A DNA stretch of 64,000 nt from Serripes groenlandicus (GCA_031761405.1 JASEVX010000011.1:34094415-34158414); one strand, 5' to 3'; positions 11,683 through 22,643 are shown, counted from the stretch's first letter. Numbers and translations: made by a program. Notes: generated by a model not told the origin, from the letters alone.

Positions 11683-11927
11683 TATATTCATAAATTTCAA
11701 CAAAGCAAAGAATGAACAAACCGACCCAACTCAAATTATGAAATGAAGTAGACTTAAGATGTCTTGAGAATATATATTTATACCTCGAAAACAATTTTGA
11801 AAAACACTGCGGCAGCGGAAAGGATCAGAGCTTCTGTTGTGCTTTTTAGATAGGATTTGAAACGGTTTATACACTAGCTATACATTTAAGTGAGGTGAAA
11901 ATGGTTACTGATTTGTTTGTTTCATTG

Positions 11928-12112
11928 TGGTTTTACGCCGCTTTCAACATTATTTCAGTTATAACACAGCGAGAGTTCATTTATCCCTGGGTCAACACAC
12001 CGGTACTATGCTAGTAAAGTTGGCTTGCCGAAGACACTCCATCATGACTGGGGATCAAATCCGGGATGCCCGGTCTCAAATCCCCGACGCTAACCACTCG
12101 ACCATGGCGGTT
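11928..12112 (-). mobile_element. SINE-5
   Basis: Read on the minus strand, the head is CCATGGTCGAGTGGTTAGCG (an A box of Leu/Ser tRNA type) with a B box GGATTTGATCCCC. It ends in AATGTTGAAAGCGGCGTAAAAC, the tail also seen in SINE-1 and SINE-2. A related copy lies at 51194-51395. Confidence 0.65.
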
Positions 12113-12295
12113 TTCTGAATGAATAATGAAGCTGACAGTACATTAAGGAATAACATGTAATTAATTAATATTAATCCACTGATACGTCGAATACATCGAG
12201 AACTCATGGAAAAGGCTTACATAGGGGGCTTGATCACTATTGTCATGATCATTAACGCTTTCTCATACATTGTAGTTTCAAAGTTCAAAGTTTCA

Positions 12296-12515
12296 AAATG
12301 TATATATACCAAACATTTGCAGCAGATGACTTTGAAATAATTTGGTTTAAACTATGGATTATCTCTTTTAAAGGATTTTTTTTATTGAATAAAGTTGAAA
12401 TAATTTTGGGAAGTGGGGAAATTGCCAGTGATGAACAATTTCTTTGGTGTTTTTTTTCACAATGTTTAAAACAAGTCGTCTGCTGCAACTGCGTCTGAAG
12501 GCCGGAAAGGTTTAA
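12296..12515. mobile_element. MITE-B, degenerate
   Basis: The left half has TTGCAGCAGATGACTTTGA and the right half AAGTCGTCTGCTGCAACTGCG, ending GGAAAGGTTTAA. The centre GGAAATTGCCAGTGATGAAC plus AATTTC is a decayed form of the family hairpin. Overlapping 66-67 codon frames on both strands arise from this palindromic structure and are not genes. Confidence 0.65.
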
Positions 12516-12754
12516 GTTCTATCCGAATACTTCTATGCTTCTGTGATGGAACAAAGCCGGTTTGTATACAGCAAGTTGTTCCCGGATTCTTATAATTATT
12601 TTTAGAGTTAAAACGTTATAGGCGGGAGCAGATTCGCAACATCTTAACCGTTTACCTTGTATTGCATTAACGAGTCGTCTATACCGTGAATAAATCCGTC
12701 ATCTAGGAATGTACAGTTAGTCTGAAATATTAAATGAATTGTCTATTTACCGTC

Positions 12755-13027
12755 TATATCACGGCGCTTCAAACATCAGATATATCACGGCGTTTCAAAC
12801 ATCAGATATATCACGGCCTTTCAAACATCAGATATATCACGGCGTTTCAAACATCATATATATCACGGCGTTTCAAACATCAGATATATCACGGCGTTTC
12901 AAACATCATATATATCACGGCGTTTCAAACATCATATATATCACGGCGTTTCAAACATCAGATATATCACGGCGTTTCAAACATCAGATATATCACGGCG
13001 TTTCAAACATCAGATATATCACGGCGT
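12755..13027. repeat. 26-bp minisatellite, about 10.5 copies
   Basis: The unit is TATATCACGGCGTTTCAAAC then ATCAGA, with a G/T variant (ATCAGATATA versus ATCATATATA). As 26 is not a multiple of three, the translated frame cycles through all three phases, which explains the open frames here. The core ATATCACGGCGTTTC equals the SINE-1 tail read on the minus strand. Confidence 0.95.
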
Positions 13028-13758
13028 ATCGAATCATGTTATCGCATGGTACATATACCTTTTCTATTGGGACAATATTTGTACTAGAGAAGGAATTGAT
13101 ATCGCGTCCGTTGACATATGTATACATATTTAGACGTATTATCAAACTTTGGACGGATGATACTTTGTATCTAAACACATTTTACACTGCCCGTTGGTAA
13201 TACAATGGACTCGTGATGGGACATTTCGAATATCATTAAACTCGAACCATTTCCTGGAACAAATCTGTGGTTTATTAATAGCGTAGCTATATTTCTGATT
13301 GCTCACATGAGCAATCTAAATATGAGCAACTAAACTGCAGGCATGGTCCTCTATTTCAGATAAACATCCTCCGTATAGGTGTAGACATATTATAAGATTC
13401 AAGTTTCTTTTATTCGTAACGTAAACATATGAATAGTATCACATATAACACAAAGATCAAGGCAGGACAACATGTGGACACAATTAATTTAATGACTATA
13501 TTCGACAAATATATAATTACGAGGATGATCACCTGAACGTAGGACAAATATGCAAATATATGTATATATATATATATGCGTGTACTTTTACATACATATC
13601 AATAAAACACTTTGAGTAATTAACAAGTTTAATGGATGTTATGGTCTAATGCCTGATAGTTAGAGATTTTAAAATGTATTAACTATACTAACGTATGTAT
13701 ATGAAACATGGTAATATTTAAATTGTTCGTTTACTCATGCGTTTGTTTGTATGGTATG
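13028..13758. other. AT-rich DNA with a short TA microsatellite
   Basis: There is no gene. A TATATA run lies at about 13558-13578. Confidence 0.45.
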
Positions 13759-13759
13759 C

Positions 13760-13973
13760 TTGACGTTAAACATGTTCAGTTGTTTCAGGGCGTTTCCTGT
13801 GTAAGTTACCAGTATTACTGTCCCTTTATCCTGACACCAGCGAGTCAGTCATAATGATAATCCTTCAATCCTGAGCACCATTTTCAATGTATGTAGAATG
13901 ACCCGGCCGAGGATCGAACCCGCGATGCCCCGCATGCGGTATGGACGCACTACCACTACACCACCGAGGCCCT
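13760..13973 (-). mobile_element. SINE-1, near full length
   Basis: Minus strand: the head TGGTGTAGTGGTAGTGCGTC and B box GGGTTCGATCCTC are followed by GGTCATTCTAC and the body CGCTGGTGTCAGGATAAAGG. The tail GAAACGCCCTGAAACAACTG shows some decay. Confidence 0.75.
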
Positions 13974-14378
13974 TCACTCGTATAAAGGTATACCAACTTG
14001 ATATATCTTTGGTAAGATATTTTCAGATGTTAACATAGGAAAGGAGAAAAAAAAATTATAAAAGGAAATTGAAAATAATAGCAATTTTATTTCCAAATTA
14101 TGGTTTCATTTCTTTTGAAAGAGACTTATAGGCCCATGGGGCCGAGTGTTATTTACTACTTTTTGTACCATTGTTTTGTTGATGTACATACACATGTCAC
14201 TATAATAAAGTACTTATATGAGCCAGCGAATGAGAAAAGATAAAAATTGGTATTTCCTAAAAGTGTAGGTTCAGATCATTTTGTCAACAATCCCAGTCTA
14301 ATAGAAATCTACTCAAGTTGACAGACTCGTCGTCAAACAAGCATGTGCATGTAACGTGTAGATCTTAATAAGACTGTG
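13974..14378. other. AT-rich unannotated DNA
   Basis: No gene or known repeat. It forms the left flank of the 22-bp array. Confidence 0.4.
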
Positions 14379-16493
14379 CCAACCGGCATATGTTCTCATG
14401 CCAACCTGTATATGTTCTCATGCCAACCTGTATATGTTCTCATGCCAACCTGTATATGTTCTCATGCCAACCTGTATATGTTCTAATGCCAACCTGTATA
14501 TGTTCTCATACCAACCTGTATATGTTCTCATGCCAACCTGTATATGTTCTAATGCCAACCTGTATATGTTCTCATGCCAACCTGTATATGTTCTCATGCC
14601 AACCTGTATATGTTCTCATGCCAACCTGTATATGTTCTCATGCCAACCTGCATATGTTCTCATGCCAACCTGTATATGTCCTCATGCCAACCTGTATATG
14701 TTCTCATGCCAACCTGTATATGTTCTCATGCCAACCTGTATATGTTCTCATGCCAACCTGTATATGTCCTCATGCCAACCTGTATATGTTCTCATGCCAA
14801 CCTGTATATGTCCTCATGCCAACCTGTATATGTTCTCATGCCAACCTGTATATGTTCTCATGCCAACCTGCTTATGTTCTCATGCCAACCTGTATATGTT
14901 CTCATGCCAACCCGTATATGTTCTCATGCCAACCTGTATATGTTCTCATGCCAACCTGTATATGTCCTCATGCCAACCTGTATATGTTCTCATGCCAATC
15001 TGCTTATGTTCTCATGCCAACCTGTATATGTCCTCATGCCAACCTGTATATGTTATCATGCCAACCTGTATATGTTCTCATGCCAACCTGCTTATGTCCT
15101 CATGCCAACCTGTATATGTTCTCATGCCAACCTGTATATGTCCTCATGCCAACCTGTATATGTTCTCATGCCAACCTGTATATGTCCTCATGCCAACCTG
15201 TATATGTTCTCATGCCAACCTGTATATGTTATCATGCCAACCTGTATATGTTATCATGCCAACCTGTATATGTTCTCATGTCAACCTGTATATGTTATCA
15301 TGCCAACCTGTATATGTTCTCATGCCAACCTGTATATGTTCTCATGCCAATCTGTATATGTTATCATGCCAACCCGTATATGTTCTCATGCCAACCTGTA
15401 TATGTTCTCATGCCAACCTGTATATGTTATCATGCCAACCTATATATGTTATCATGCCAACCTGTATATGTTCTGATGCCAACCTGTATATGTTATCATG
15501 CCAACCCGTATATGTTCTCATGCCAACCCGTATATGTTATCATGCCAACCTGTATATGTTCTCATGCCAACCTGTATATGTTATCATGCCAACCTGTATA
15601 TGTTATCATGCCAACCTGTATATGTTCTCATGCCAACCTGTATATGTCCTCATGCCAACCTGTATATGTTCTCATGCCAACCTGTATATGTCCTCATGCC
15701 AACCTGTATATGTTCTCATGCCAACCTGTATATGTTCTCATGCCAACCCGTATATGTTCTCATGCCAACTTGTATATGTTCTCATCCCAACCTGTATATG
15801 TTCTCATGCCAACCTGCTTATGTTCTCATGCCAACCTGTATATGTTCTCATGCTAACCTGTATATGTTCTCATGCCAACCTGTATATGTTCTCATGCCAA
15901 CCCGTATATGTTCTCATGCTAACCTGTATATGTTCTCATGCCAACCTGTATATGTCCTCATGCCAACCTGTATATGTTCTCATCCCAACCTGTATATGTT
16001 CTCATCCCAACCTGTATATGTTATCATGCCAACATGTATATGTTCTCATGCCAACCTGTATATGTTATCATGCCAACCTGTATATGTTCTCATGCCAACC
16101 TGCTTATGTCCTCATGCCAACCTGTATATGTTCTCATGCCAACCTGTATATGTTATCATGCCAACCTATATATGTTATCATGCCAACCTGTATATGTTCT
16201 GATGCCAACCTGTATATGTTATCATGCCAACCTGTATATGTTCTCATGCCAACCCGTATATGTTATCATGCCAACCTGTATATGTTCTCATGCCAACCTG
16301 TATATGTTATCATGCCAACCTGTATATGTTATCATGCCAACCTGTATATGTTCTCATGCCAACCTGTATATGTCCTCATGCCAACCTGTATATGTTCTCA
16401 TGCCAACCTGTATATGTCCTCATGCCAACCTGTATATGTTCTCATGCCAACATGTATATGTTCTCATGCCAACATGTATATGTTCTCATGCAC
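14379..16493. repeat. 22-bp minisatellite, about 96 copies
   Basis: The unit is TATATGTTCTCATGCCAACC then TG. Common variants are TTCTC/TCCTC/TTATC and CTGTATA/CTGCTTA/CCGTATA. Because 22 is not a multiple of three and the unit lacks plus-strand stops, all three plus frames stay open for hundreds of codons (up to 708). Each frame reads the same MFSCQPVYVLMPTCICSHANLY cycle with different phase. This is a satellite, not a gene. Rare variants recur at a fixed offset of 726 bp, showing internal block duplication. Confidence 0.97.
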
Positions 16494-16525
16494 TGGCCCA
16501 TATTTAGAAGAATTTATCATTTAGA

Positions 16526-16735
16526 TGGTTGGTTGTTATTAGCTTCAGTCCGTGGATTTGAGATGCTTGAGGTCGTGCGTTCGATCCCCGGCCAGGTCTT
16601 AAAAACTACTTTGAAAATGAAAGTAATATCCTTAGCGCTCAGGGTTACGGGTAAGCATTACGACTGGCTGGTTGGTATCAGGATAAATGTACCAGTAGTA
16701 CTCGGGTAACTTACCCAGGAAACGCCGTGATATAA
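16526..16735 (+). mobile_element. SINE-1 that founds the 76-bp array
   Basis: The degraded head has a B box GTTCGATCCCCGGCCAGG, followed by AACTACTTTGAAAATGAAAGTAA, AGCGCTCAGGGTTACGGG, and the body and tail TGGTATCAGGATAAATGTAC ... AACGCCGTGATATAACTGAC. The body and tail then continue straight into tandem copies of themselves. Confidence 0.8.
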
Positions 16736-17636
16736 CTGACTGACTGGTTGGTGTCAGGATAAATGTACCAGTAGTGCTCGGGTAACTTACCCAGGAAACG
16801 CCGTGATATAACTGACTGACTGGTTGGTGTCAGGATAAATGTACCAGTAGTACTCGGGTAACTTACCCAGGAAACGCCGTGATATAACTGACTGGCTGGC
16901 TGGTGTCAGGATAAATGTACCAGTAGTACTCGGGTAACTTACCCAGGAAACGCCGTGATATAACTGACTGGCTGGCTGGTGTTAGGATAAATGTACCAGT
17001 AGTACTCGGGTAACTTACCCAGGAAACGCCGTGATATAACTGACTGGCTAGCTGGTGTTAGGATAAATGTACCAGTAGTACTCGGGTAACTTACCCAGGA
17101 AACGCCGTGATATAACTGACTGGCTGGCTGGTGTTAGGATAAATGTACCAGTAGTACTCGGGTAACTTACCCAGGAAACGCCGTGATATAACTGACTGGC
17201 TGGCTGGTGTCAGGATAAATGTACCAGTAGTACTCGGGTAACTTACCCAGGAAACGCCGTGATATAACTGACAGGCTGGCTGGTGTTAGGATAAATGTAC
17301 CAGTAGTACTCGGGTAACTTACCCAGGAAACGCCGTGATATAACTGACTGACTGGCTGGTGTTAGGATAAATGTACCAGTAGTACTCGGGTAACTTACCC
17401 AGGAAACGCCGTGATATAACTGACTGACTGGCTGGTGTCAGGATAAATGTACCAGTAGCTCGGGTAACTTACCCAGGAAACGCCGTGATATAACTGACTG
17501 ACTGGTTGGTGTTAGGATAAATGTACCAGTAGTACTCAGGTAACTTACCCAGGAAACGCCGTGATATAACTGACTGACTGGCTGGTGTTAGGATAAATGT
17601 ACCAGTAGTACTCGGGTAACTTACCCAGGAAACACC
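16660..17636. repeat. 76-bp tandem array derived from SINE-1 body and tail
   Basis: About 13 units run from GACTGGCTGG through GTGTCAGGATAAATGTACCA, GTAGTACTCGGGTAACTTAC and CCAGGAAACGCCGTGATATA. Spacing is 76 bp in the units measured. Every segment of the unit lies in the same order as in the body of SINE-1 at 11117-11350, so the array arose by amplification of the SINE 3' part. One unit lacks a few bases (CCAGTAGCTCGG near 17455). It stops at GGAAACACC around 17635. Confidence 0.95.
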
Positions 17637-17768
17637 TTTTCATATAGAGTATTTATTGGTAGAAGACAAACGACGCCAGTTACAATCACCGTCTTCAACC
17701 ATGGTAAAGATTATATGAACTGTAATCCCATGGTTCATTAACACAATACCGGAGGCCATACGACGTCG

Positions 17769-17893
17769 TTAATCCTTTCCCACATGAACGTCCTTTTTTA
17801 ATATAATTACTTTAATTTATAGAGTACCTTCCATCATTTTGCAGTTTTCAAAGTTGTATGCTGAAGAGTTACTGTATGTGGGAAAAGGATTAA
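17769..17893. mobile_element. MITE-B, short copy abutting the next
   Basis: The ends are TTAATCCTTTCCCACATG and GTATGTGGGAAAAGGATTAA. It is about 125 bp and lacks the central hairpin. Its right TTAA (17890-17893) is the left TTAA of the full copy that follows, so the two are fused back to back. Confidence 0.75.
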
Positions 17894-18112
17894 CCCTTTC
17901 CTTCATACGACAATTCTGCAGCAGACGACTTTAAACATATTTTGTCAAAAAATCTCTATAACTGAATGGATAACCTATGACTAAAAGTAGAAAACATTGT
18001 GGCAAAAGGAGAAATTGCTCGTTCTGAGCAATTTCTTCTTTTGTCACTATGTTTTCAAAAAGCTGTCCGCTGCAGAGACGTCAGAAAGCGTCTATATGAG
18101 GGAAAGGATTAA
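17890..18112. mobile_element. MITE-B, full-length reference copy
   Basis: TTAA-flanked, with ends CCCTTTCCTTCATACGAC and TATATGAGGGAAAGGATTAA. Subterminal motifs are GCAGCAGACGACTTT and AAGCTGTCCGCTGCAGAG. The central hairpin at 17999-18047 has arms GAAATTGCTC and GAGCAATTTC around loop GTTCT. TTAA targets with CCC-starting ends are typical of piggyBac-type elements; that assignment is inference, as no transposase is present. A 78-codon frame (17997-18233) crossing it is incidental. Confidence 0.85.
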
Positions 18113-18239
18113 GGCTCGGATTATACACAAGCCGTTCCGAGCTTCCAATATAACAGAACAGAAATTTTATTTTCAACTTAAGCATATACAGCCCATGGTT
18201 GATATTCACAAATATACATACAGAAATGGTTAAGACAAT

Positions 18240-18420
18240 GAAATAGTTGAGAAATAGTACTTAACTAAGTTTAAATTAAATAAGTTTAAATAAGTTTAAA
18301 ATCAAGTTTATATGCATATGTATAAATACACATATATACACAAGTAACTATATAATTATATATATATATACACATACCCATACACATACTTACATATATA
18401 TATATATATATATTAATTTC
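18240..18420. repeat. AT-rich low-complexity tract
   Basis: Repeats of TAAGTTTAAA and two TATATATA runs (about 18357-18372 and 18393-18412). Confidence 0.8.
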
Positions 18421-18589
18421 AATATGAAATTAATTATATCAAGAAAGAAAGTGGGACTATGTGAATGGCTGACATTAAAACAGCTTAAACAGACATGCAG
18501 TCCTCTACCTTAGTGTAGGTAGTAAGATACATCACTGGAAACTGGAAAACTGACGTTCAGAAACATACCAATTAACAATTTCACATATA

Positions 18590-18793
18590 TAGAAGCCTCC
18601 TGATGCCTCTGAAGCAGATGACATTTGAAATTACTGTGGTAAAAAGAGAAATTGCTGATTATGAGCAATTTCCCGTTTTACAAAAACGTTTTGAACAATT
18701 TTCAATAAGTATACTCTTATATATAGAAATGTTTTACATGTTTGCCACTATATATATTAGTGTGCTGCGAATTTGAGTATGGGACAGGATAAA
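18590..18793. mobile_element. MITE-B, diverged copy
   Basis: It contains GAAGCAGATGACATTTGAAA and a central GAAATTGCTGATTATGAGCA plus ATTTC hairpin, and a decayed right end GAGTATGGGACAGGATAAA. No TTAA remains. Confidence 0.6.
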
Positions 18794-19037
18794 TAGTAAA
18801 CCCGATCGCACTGCATACTAGGTGAGTCTAGTTTTGGTCATAACTCTCTATAAACCATCCCAAGATATCAATACGATTAAATGGTGAACGGGGAAGATCC
18901 GGAGGCGAAAACTGATCTGAATCATAGCTGGTCGCCGACAACTGAATGCCTGTGTTCGTCTGAAGCGGCCCTGTTCATACATTTTACTTCCGGTGTATTT
19001 ACTCAGTTAACATTCCTGGATGTGGCAGGTCTAGCCA

Positions 19038-21820
19038 TTTTATAATACATTACGTCCACTAACCGCCCCTTTATAATACATTACGTCCACTAACCGCCCC
19101 TTTATCATACATTACGTCCACTAACTGCCCCTTTATAATACATTACATCCACTAACCGAACCTTTATAATACATTACGTCCACTAACCGCCCCTTTATAA
19201 TACATAACGTCCATTAACTGCCCCTTTATAATACATTACGTCCACTAACCGCCCTTTATAATACATTACGTCCACTAACCGCCCCTTTATAATACATTAC
19301 GTCCACTAACCGACCTTTATAATACATTACGTCCACTAACCGCCCCTTTATAATACATTACGTCCACTAACCGCCCCTTTATAATACATTACGTCCACTA
19401 ACCGCCCCTTTATAATACATAACGTCCACTAACCGCCCATTTATAATACATTACGTCCACTAACTGCCCCTTTATAATAAATTACGTCCACTAACCGCCC
19501 CTTTATAATAAATTAGGTCCACTAACCGCCCCTTTATAATACATAACGTCCACTAACCGACCCTTTATAATACATTACGTCCACTAACCGCCCCTTTATA
19601 ATACATTACGTCCACTAACCGCCCCTTTATAATAAATTAGGTCCACTAACCGCCCCTTTATAATACATTACGTCCACTAACTGCCCCTTTATAATAAATT
19701 ACGTCCACTAACCGCCCCTTTATAATAAATTAGGTCCACTAACCGCCCCTTTATAAAACATAACGTCCACTTACCGACCCTTTATAATACATTACGTCCA
19801 CTAACCGCCCCTTTATAATACATTACGTCCACTAACCGCCCCTTTATAATACATTACGTCCACTAACCGCCCCTTTATAATACATAACGTCCACTAACCG
19901 ACCCTTTATAATACATTACGTCCACTAACTGCCCCTTTATAATACATTACGTCCACTAACCGCCCCTTTATAATACATTACGTCCACTAACCGCCCCTTT
20001 ATAATACATTACGTCCACTAACCACCCCTTTATGATACATTACGTCCACTAACCGCCCCTTTATAATACATTACGTCCACTAACCGCCCCTTTTTAATAC
20101 ATTACGTCCACTAACCGACCTTTATAATACATTACGTCCACTAACCGACCCTTTATAATACATTACGTCCACTACCTGCCCCTTTATAATACATAACGTC
20201 CACTAACCGCCCTTTATAATAGATTACGTCCACTAACCGCCACTTTATAATACATTACGTCCACTAACCGACCTTTATAATACATTACGTCCACTAACTG
20301 CCCCTTTATAATACATTACGTCCACCAACCGCCCCTTTATAATACATTACGTCCACTAACCGCCCCTTTATAATACATTACGTCCACTAACCGCCCCTTT
20401 ATAATACATTACGTCCACTAACCGCCATTTATAATACATTACGTCCACTAACCGCCCTTTATAATACATTACGTCCACTAACCGCCCCTTTATAATAAAT
20501 TACGTCGACTAACCGACCTTTATAATACATTACGTCCACTAACCGACCTTTATAATACATTACGTCCACTAACCGCCCTTTATAATTCATTACGTCCACT
20601 AACCGCCCTTTATGATACATTACGTCCACTAACCGCCCCTTTATAATACATTACGTCCACTAACTGCCCCTTTATAATACATTACGTCCACTAACCGCCC
20701 TTTGTAATACATTACGTCCACTAACCGCCATTTATAATACATTACGTCCACTAACTGCCCCTTTATAATACAAATACGTTCACTAACTGCCCCTTTATAA
20801 TACATTACGTCCACTAACTGCCCCGTTTATAATACATTACGTCCACTAACCGCCCCTTTATAATACATTACGTCCACTAACCGCCCTTTATAATACATTA
20901 CGTCCACTAACCGCCCCTTTATAAAACATTACGTCCACTAACCGCCCCTTTATAATACATTACGTCCACTAACTGCCCCTTTATAATACATTACGTCCAC
21001 TAACTGCCCCGTTTATAATACATTACGTCCACTAACCGCCCCTTTATAATACATTACGTCCACTAACCGCCCCTTTATAATACATTACGTCCACTAACCG
21101 CCCCTTTATAATACATTACGTCCACTAACCGCCCCTTTATAATACATTACGTCCACTAACCGCCCCTTTATAATACATTACGTCCACTAACCGCCCCTTT
21201 ATAATACATTACGTCCACTTACAGACCTTTATAATACATAACGTCCACTAACAGTCCTTTATAAAACATTACGTCCACTAACTGCCCCTTTATAATACAT
21301 TACGTTCACTAACTGCCCCTTTATAATACATTAAGTCCACTAACTGCCCCGTTTATAATAAATTACGTCCACTAACCGCCCCTTTATAATACATTACGTC
21401 CACTAACCGCCCCTTTATAATACATTACGTCCACTAACCGCCGTGTATAATACATTACGTCCACTAACAGACCTTTATAATACATTACGTCCACTAACCG
21501 CCCCTTTATAATACATTACGTCCACTAACAGTCCTTTATAAAACATTACGTCCACTAACCGCCCCTTTATAATACATTACGTCCACTAACAGACCTTTAT
21601 AATACATTACGTCCACTAACAGTCCTTTATAAAACATTACGTCCACTAACCGCCCCTTTATAATACATTACGTCCACTAACTGCCCCTATATAATACATT
21701 ACGTCCACTAACAGTCCTTTATAAAACATTACATCCACTAACCGCCCCTTTATAATACATTACGTCCACTAACCGCCCCTTTTTAATACATTACGTGCAC
21801 TAACCGCCCCTTTATAATAA
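19038..21820. repeat. 31-bp satellite array, about 90 copies
   Basis: The consensus is TTTATAATACATTACGTCCA then CTAACCGCCCC. Monomers come in 29, 30, 31 and 32 base forms (CCGACC, CCGCCC, CCGCCCC, CTGCCCCG). Variants such as AATAAATTAGGTCC and CTGCCCCGTTTATAA recur in clusters, which indicates local block duplication. Long open frames do not form. The array is GC-richer at the CCGCCCC part than its flanks. Confidence 0.97.
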
Positions 21821-21870
21821 AAGTACAACAGTTGTTAATTTCATTATATTTTTATATTAGTTTGTGTTTT

Positions 21871-22120
21871 GTTTTACGTGGCTCTCTAACAATTTGTCAG
21901 TTACGGTCTTTCCTTTTCGAGCTAGAAGAACTACTGGTCCATATATCCAGGCACGAGCGAGTCAGTCGTTATGCCAAGTATATACCCTACAATCTTGGGC
22001 GCCAAGGAGAGAAAGATATTACTCTATGTTTTAAAGTCTTTGATATGATCCGACCGGGCGCGAACCCGCGACTTTCCACAACAAAGTCTGACGCTCTACC
22101 ACTACACCACCGGGGTGGTA
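21871..22120 (-). mobile_element. SINE-1, near full length
   Basis: Minus strand: CCACCCCGGTGGTGTAGTGG begins the head, with an A box matching TRGYNNARNNG and a B-box-like GGGTTCGCGCC. It is followed by GGATCATATCAAAGACTTTAAA, the body CTCGCTCGTGCCTGGATAT and a decayed tail. It starts 50 bases after the 31-bp array ends. Confidence 0.8.
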
Positions 22121-22326
22121 CATTATATGAGAACAATGTTACATTCCAAGATAGAAATATAGGAGTGGTGGCCAAGAAAACCAAAAAAACATAATGTACA
22201 AAAAAGACCTCCGGTGCACCATGGTGGTGACTGCATCATGGTTGGACAGGCACCACCGACGCCCACCGCAAGGATTAAACAATCGTGCAAGAAAACAAGA
22301 CGGGTCCAGTGGTCATCCAAATTGTC

Positions 22327-22643
22327 CTGCGCATCGGTCGTAACTATGCAAGTCCGGACAGAGCTCGTGTTGTTGTTGATTTTCTGCGGCAACAAGGTAT
22401 CACCACATTGCCATGGTATCTTAATCTCCAGACATGTTACAAATCGAAGACAATTTGGATGTGATGACTATCGGGTTTCGCTTTAGACTCCAGCGTTATA
22501 ACACTTTAAAACAGCTTAGAAAAGGATTACAAGACGGATGGAGAAATGTATCAAGTCAGGAGACAATTCGCCGTATGATCTCATGTAGTCACAGAAGATG
22601 TCGTGCATTCATCGATGCTCATGGGGCATGGACACACTACTGA
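22327..22643 (+). pseudogene. Tc1-like transposase remnant (C-terminal part)
   Basis: Two blocks resemble the C-terminal half of Tc1-family DDE transposases. Block 1 (about 22330-22430) reads RNYASPDRARVVVDFLRQQG then ITTLPW, equivalent to the family's DNAxPHxARVVxxFLxxxxIxxLxWP region. Block 2 (22490-22643) reads LRKGLQDGWRNVSSQETIRR, then SCSHRRCRAFIDAHGAWTHY and a stop, equivalent to the family's EWxxIP...SMxRRCxAxIxAxGGHTxY ending. The aspartate of the NDARPH-like motif is changed to tyrosine, the region between the blocks carries in-frame stops and a frame change, and the N-terminal half is not visible. No activity is expected. Confidence 0.7.

Noticed and set aside
12734..13200. 117- and 153-codon frames with ISRRFKHQ repeats
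   Set aside because: Both are the 26-bp array read in different phases, with a short non-repeat tail lacking any motif.
14379..16493. CRISPR-like array
   Set aside because: Units are directly adjacent with no spacers, in eukaryotic DNA; the same holds for the other arrays.
14390..16524. Very long cysteine-rich open frames (up to 708 codons)
   Set aside because: All three plus frames are open at once because the 22-bp unit has no stop and cycles through the phases. This is a satellite, not overlapping genes.
22214..22486. 90-codon frames on both strands
   Set aside because: They are out of frame with the transposase homology found at 22327-22643 and have no signature of their own.
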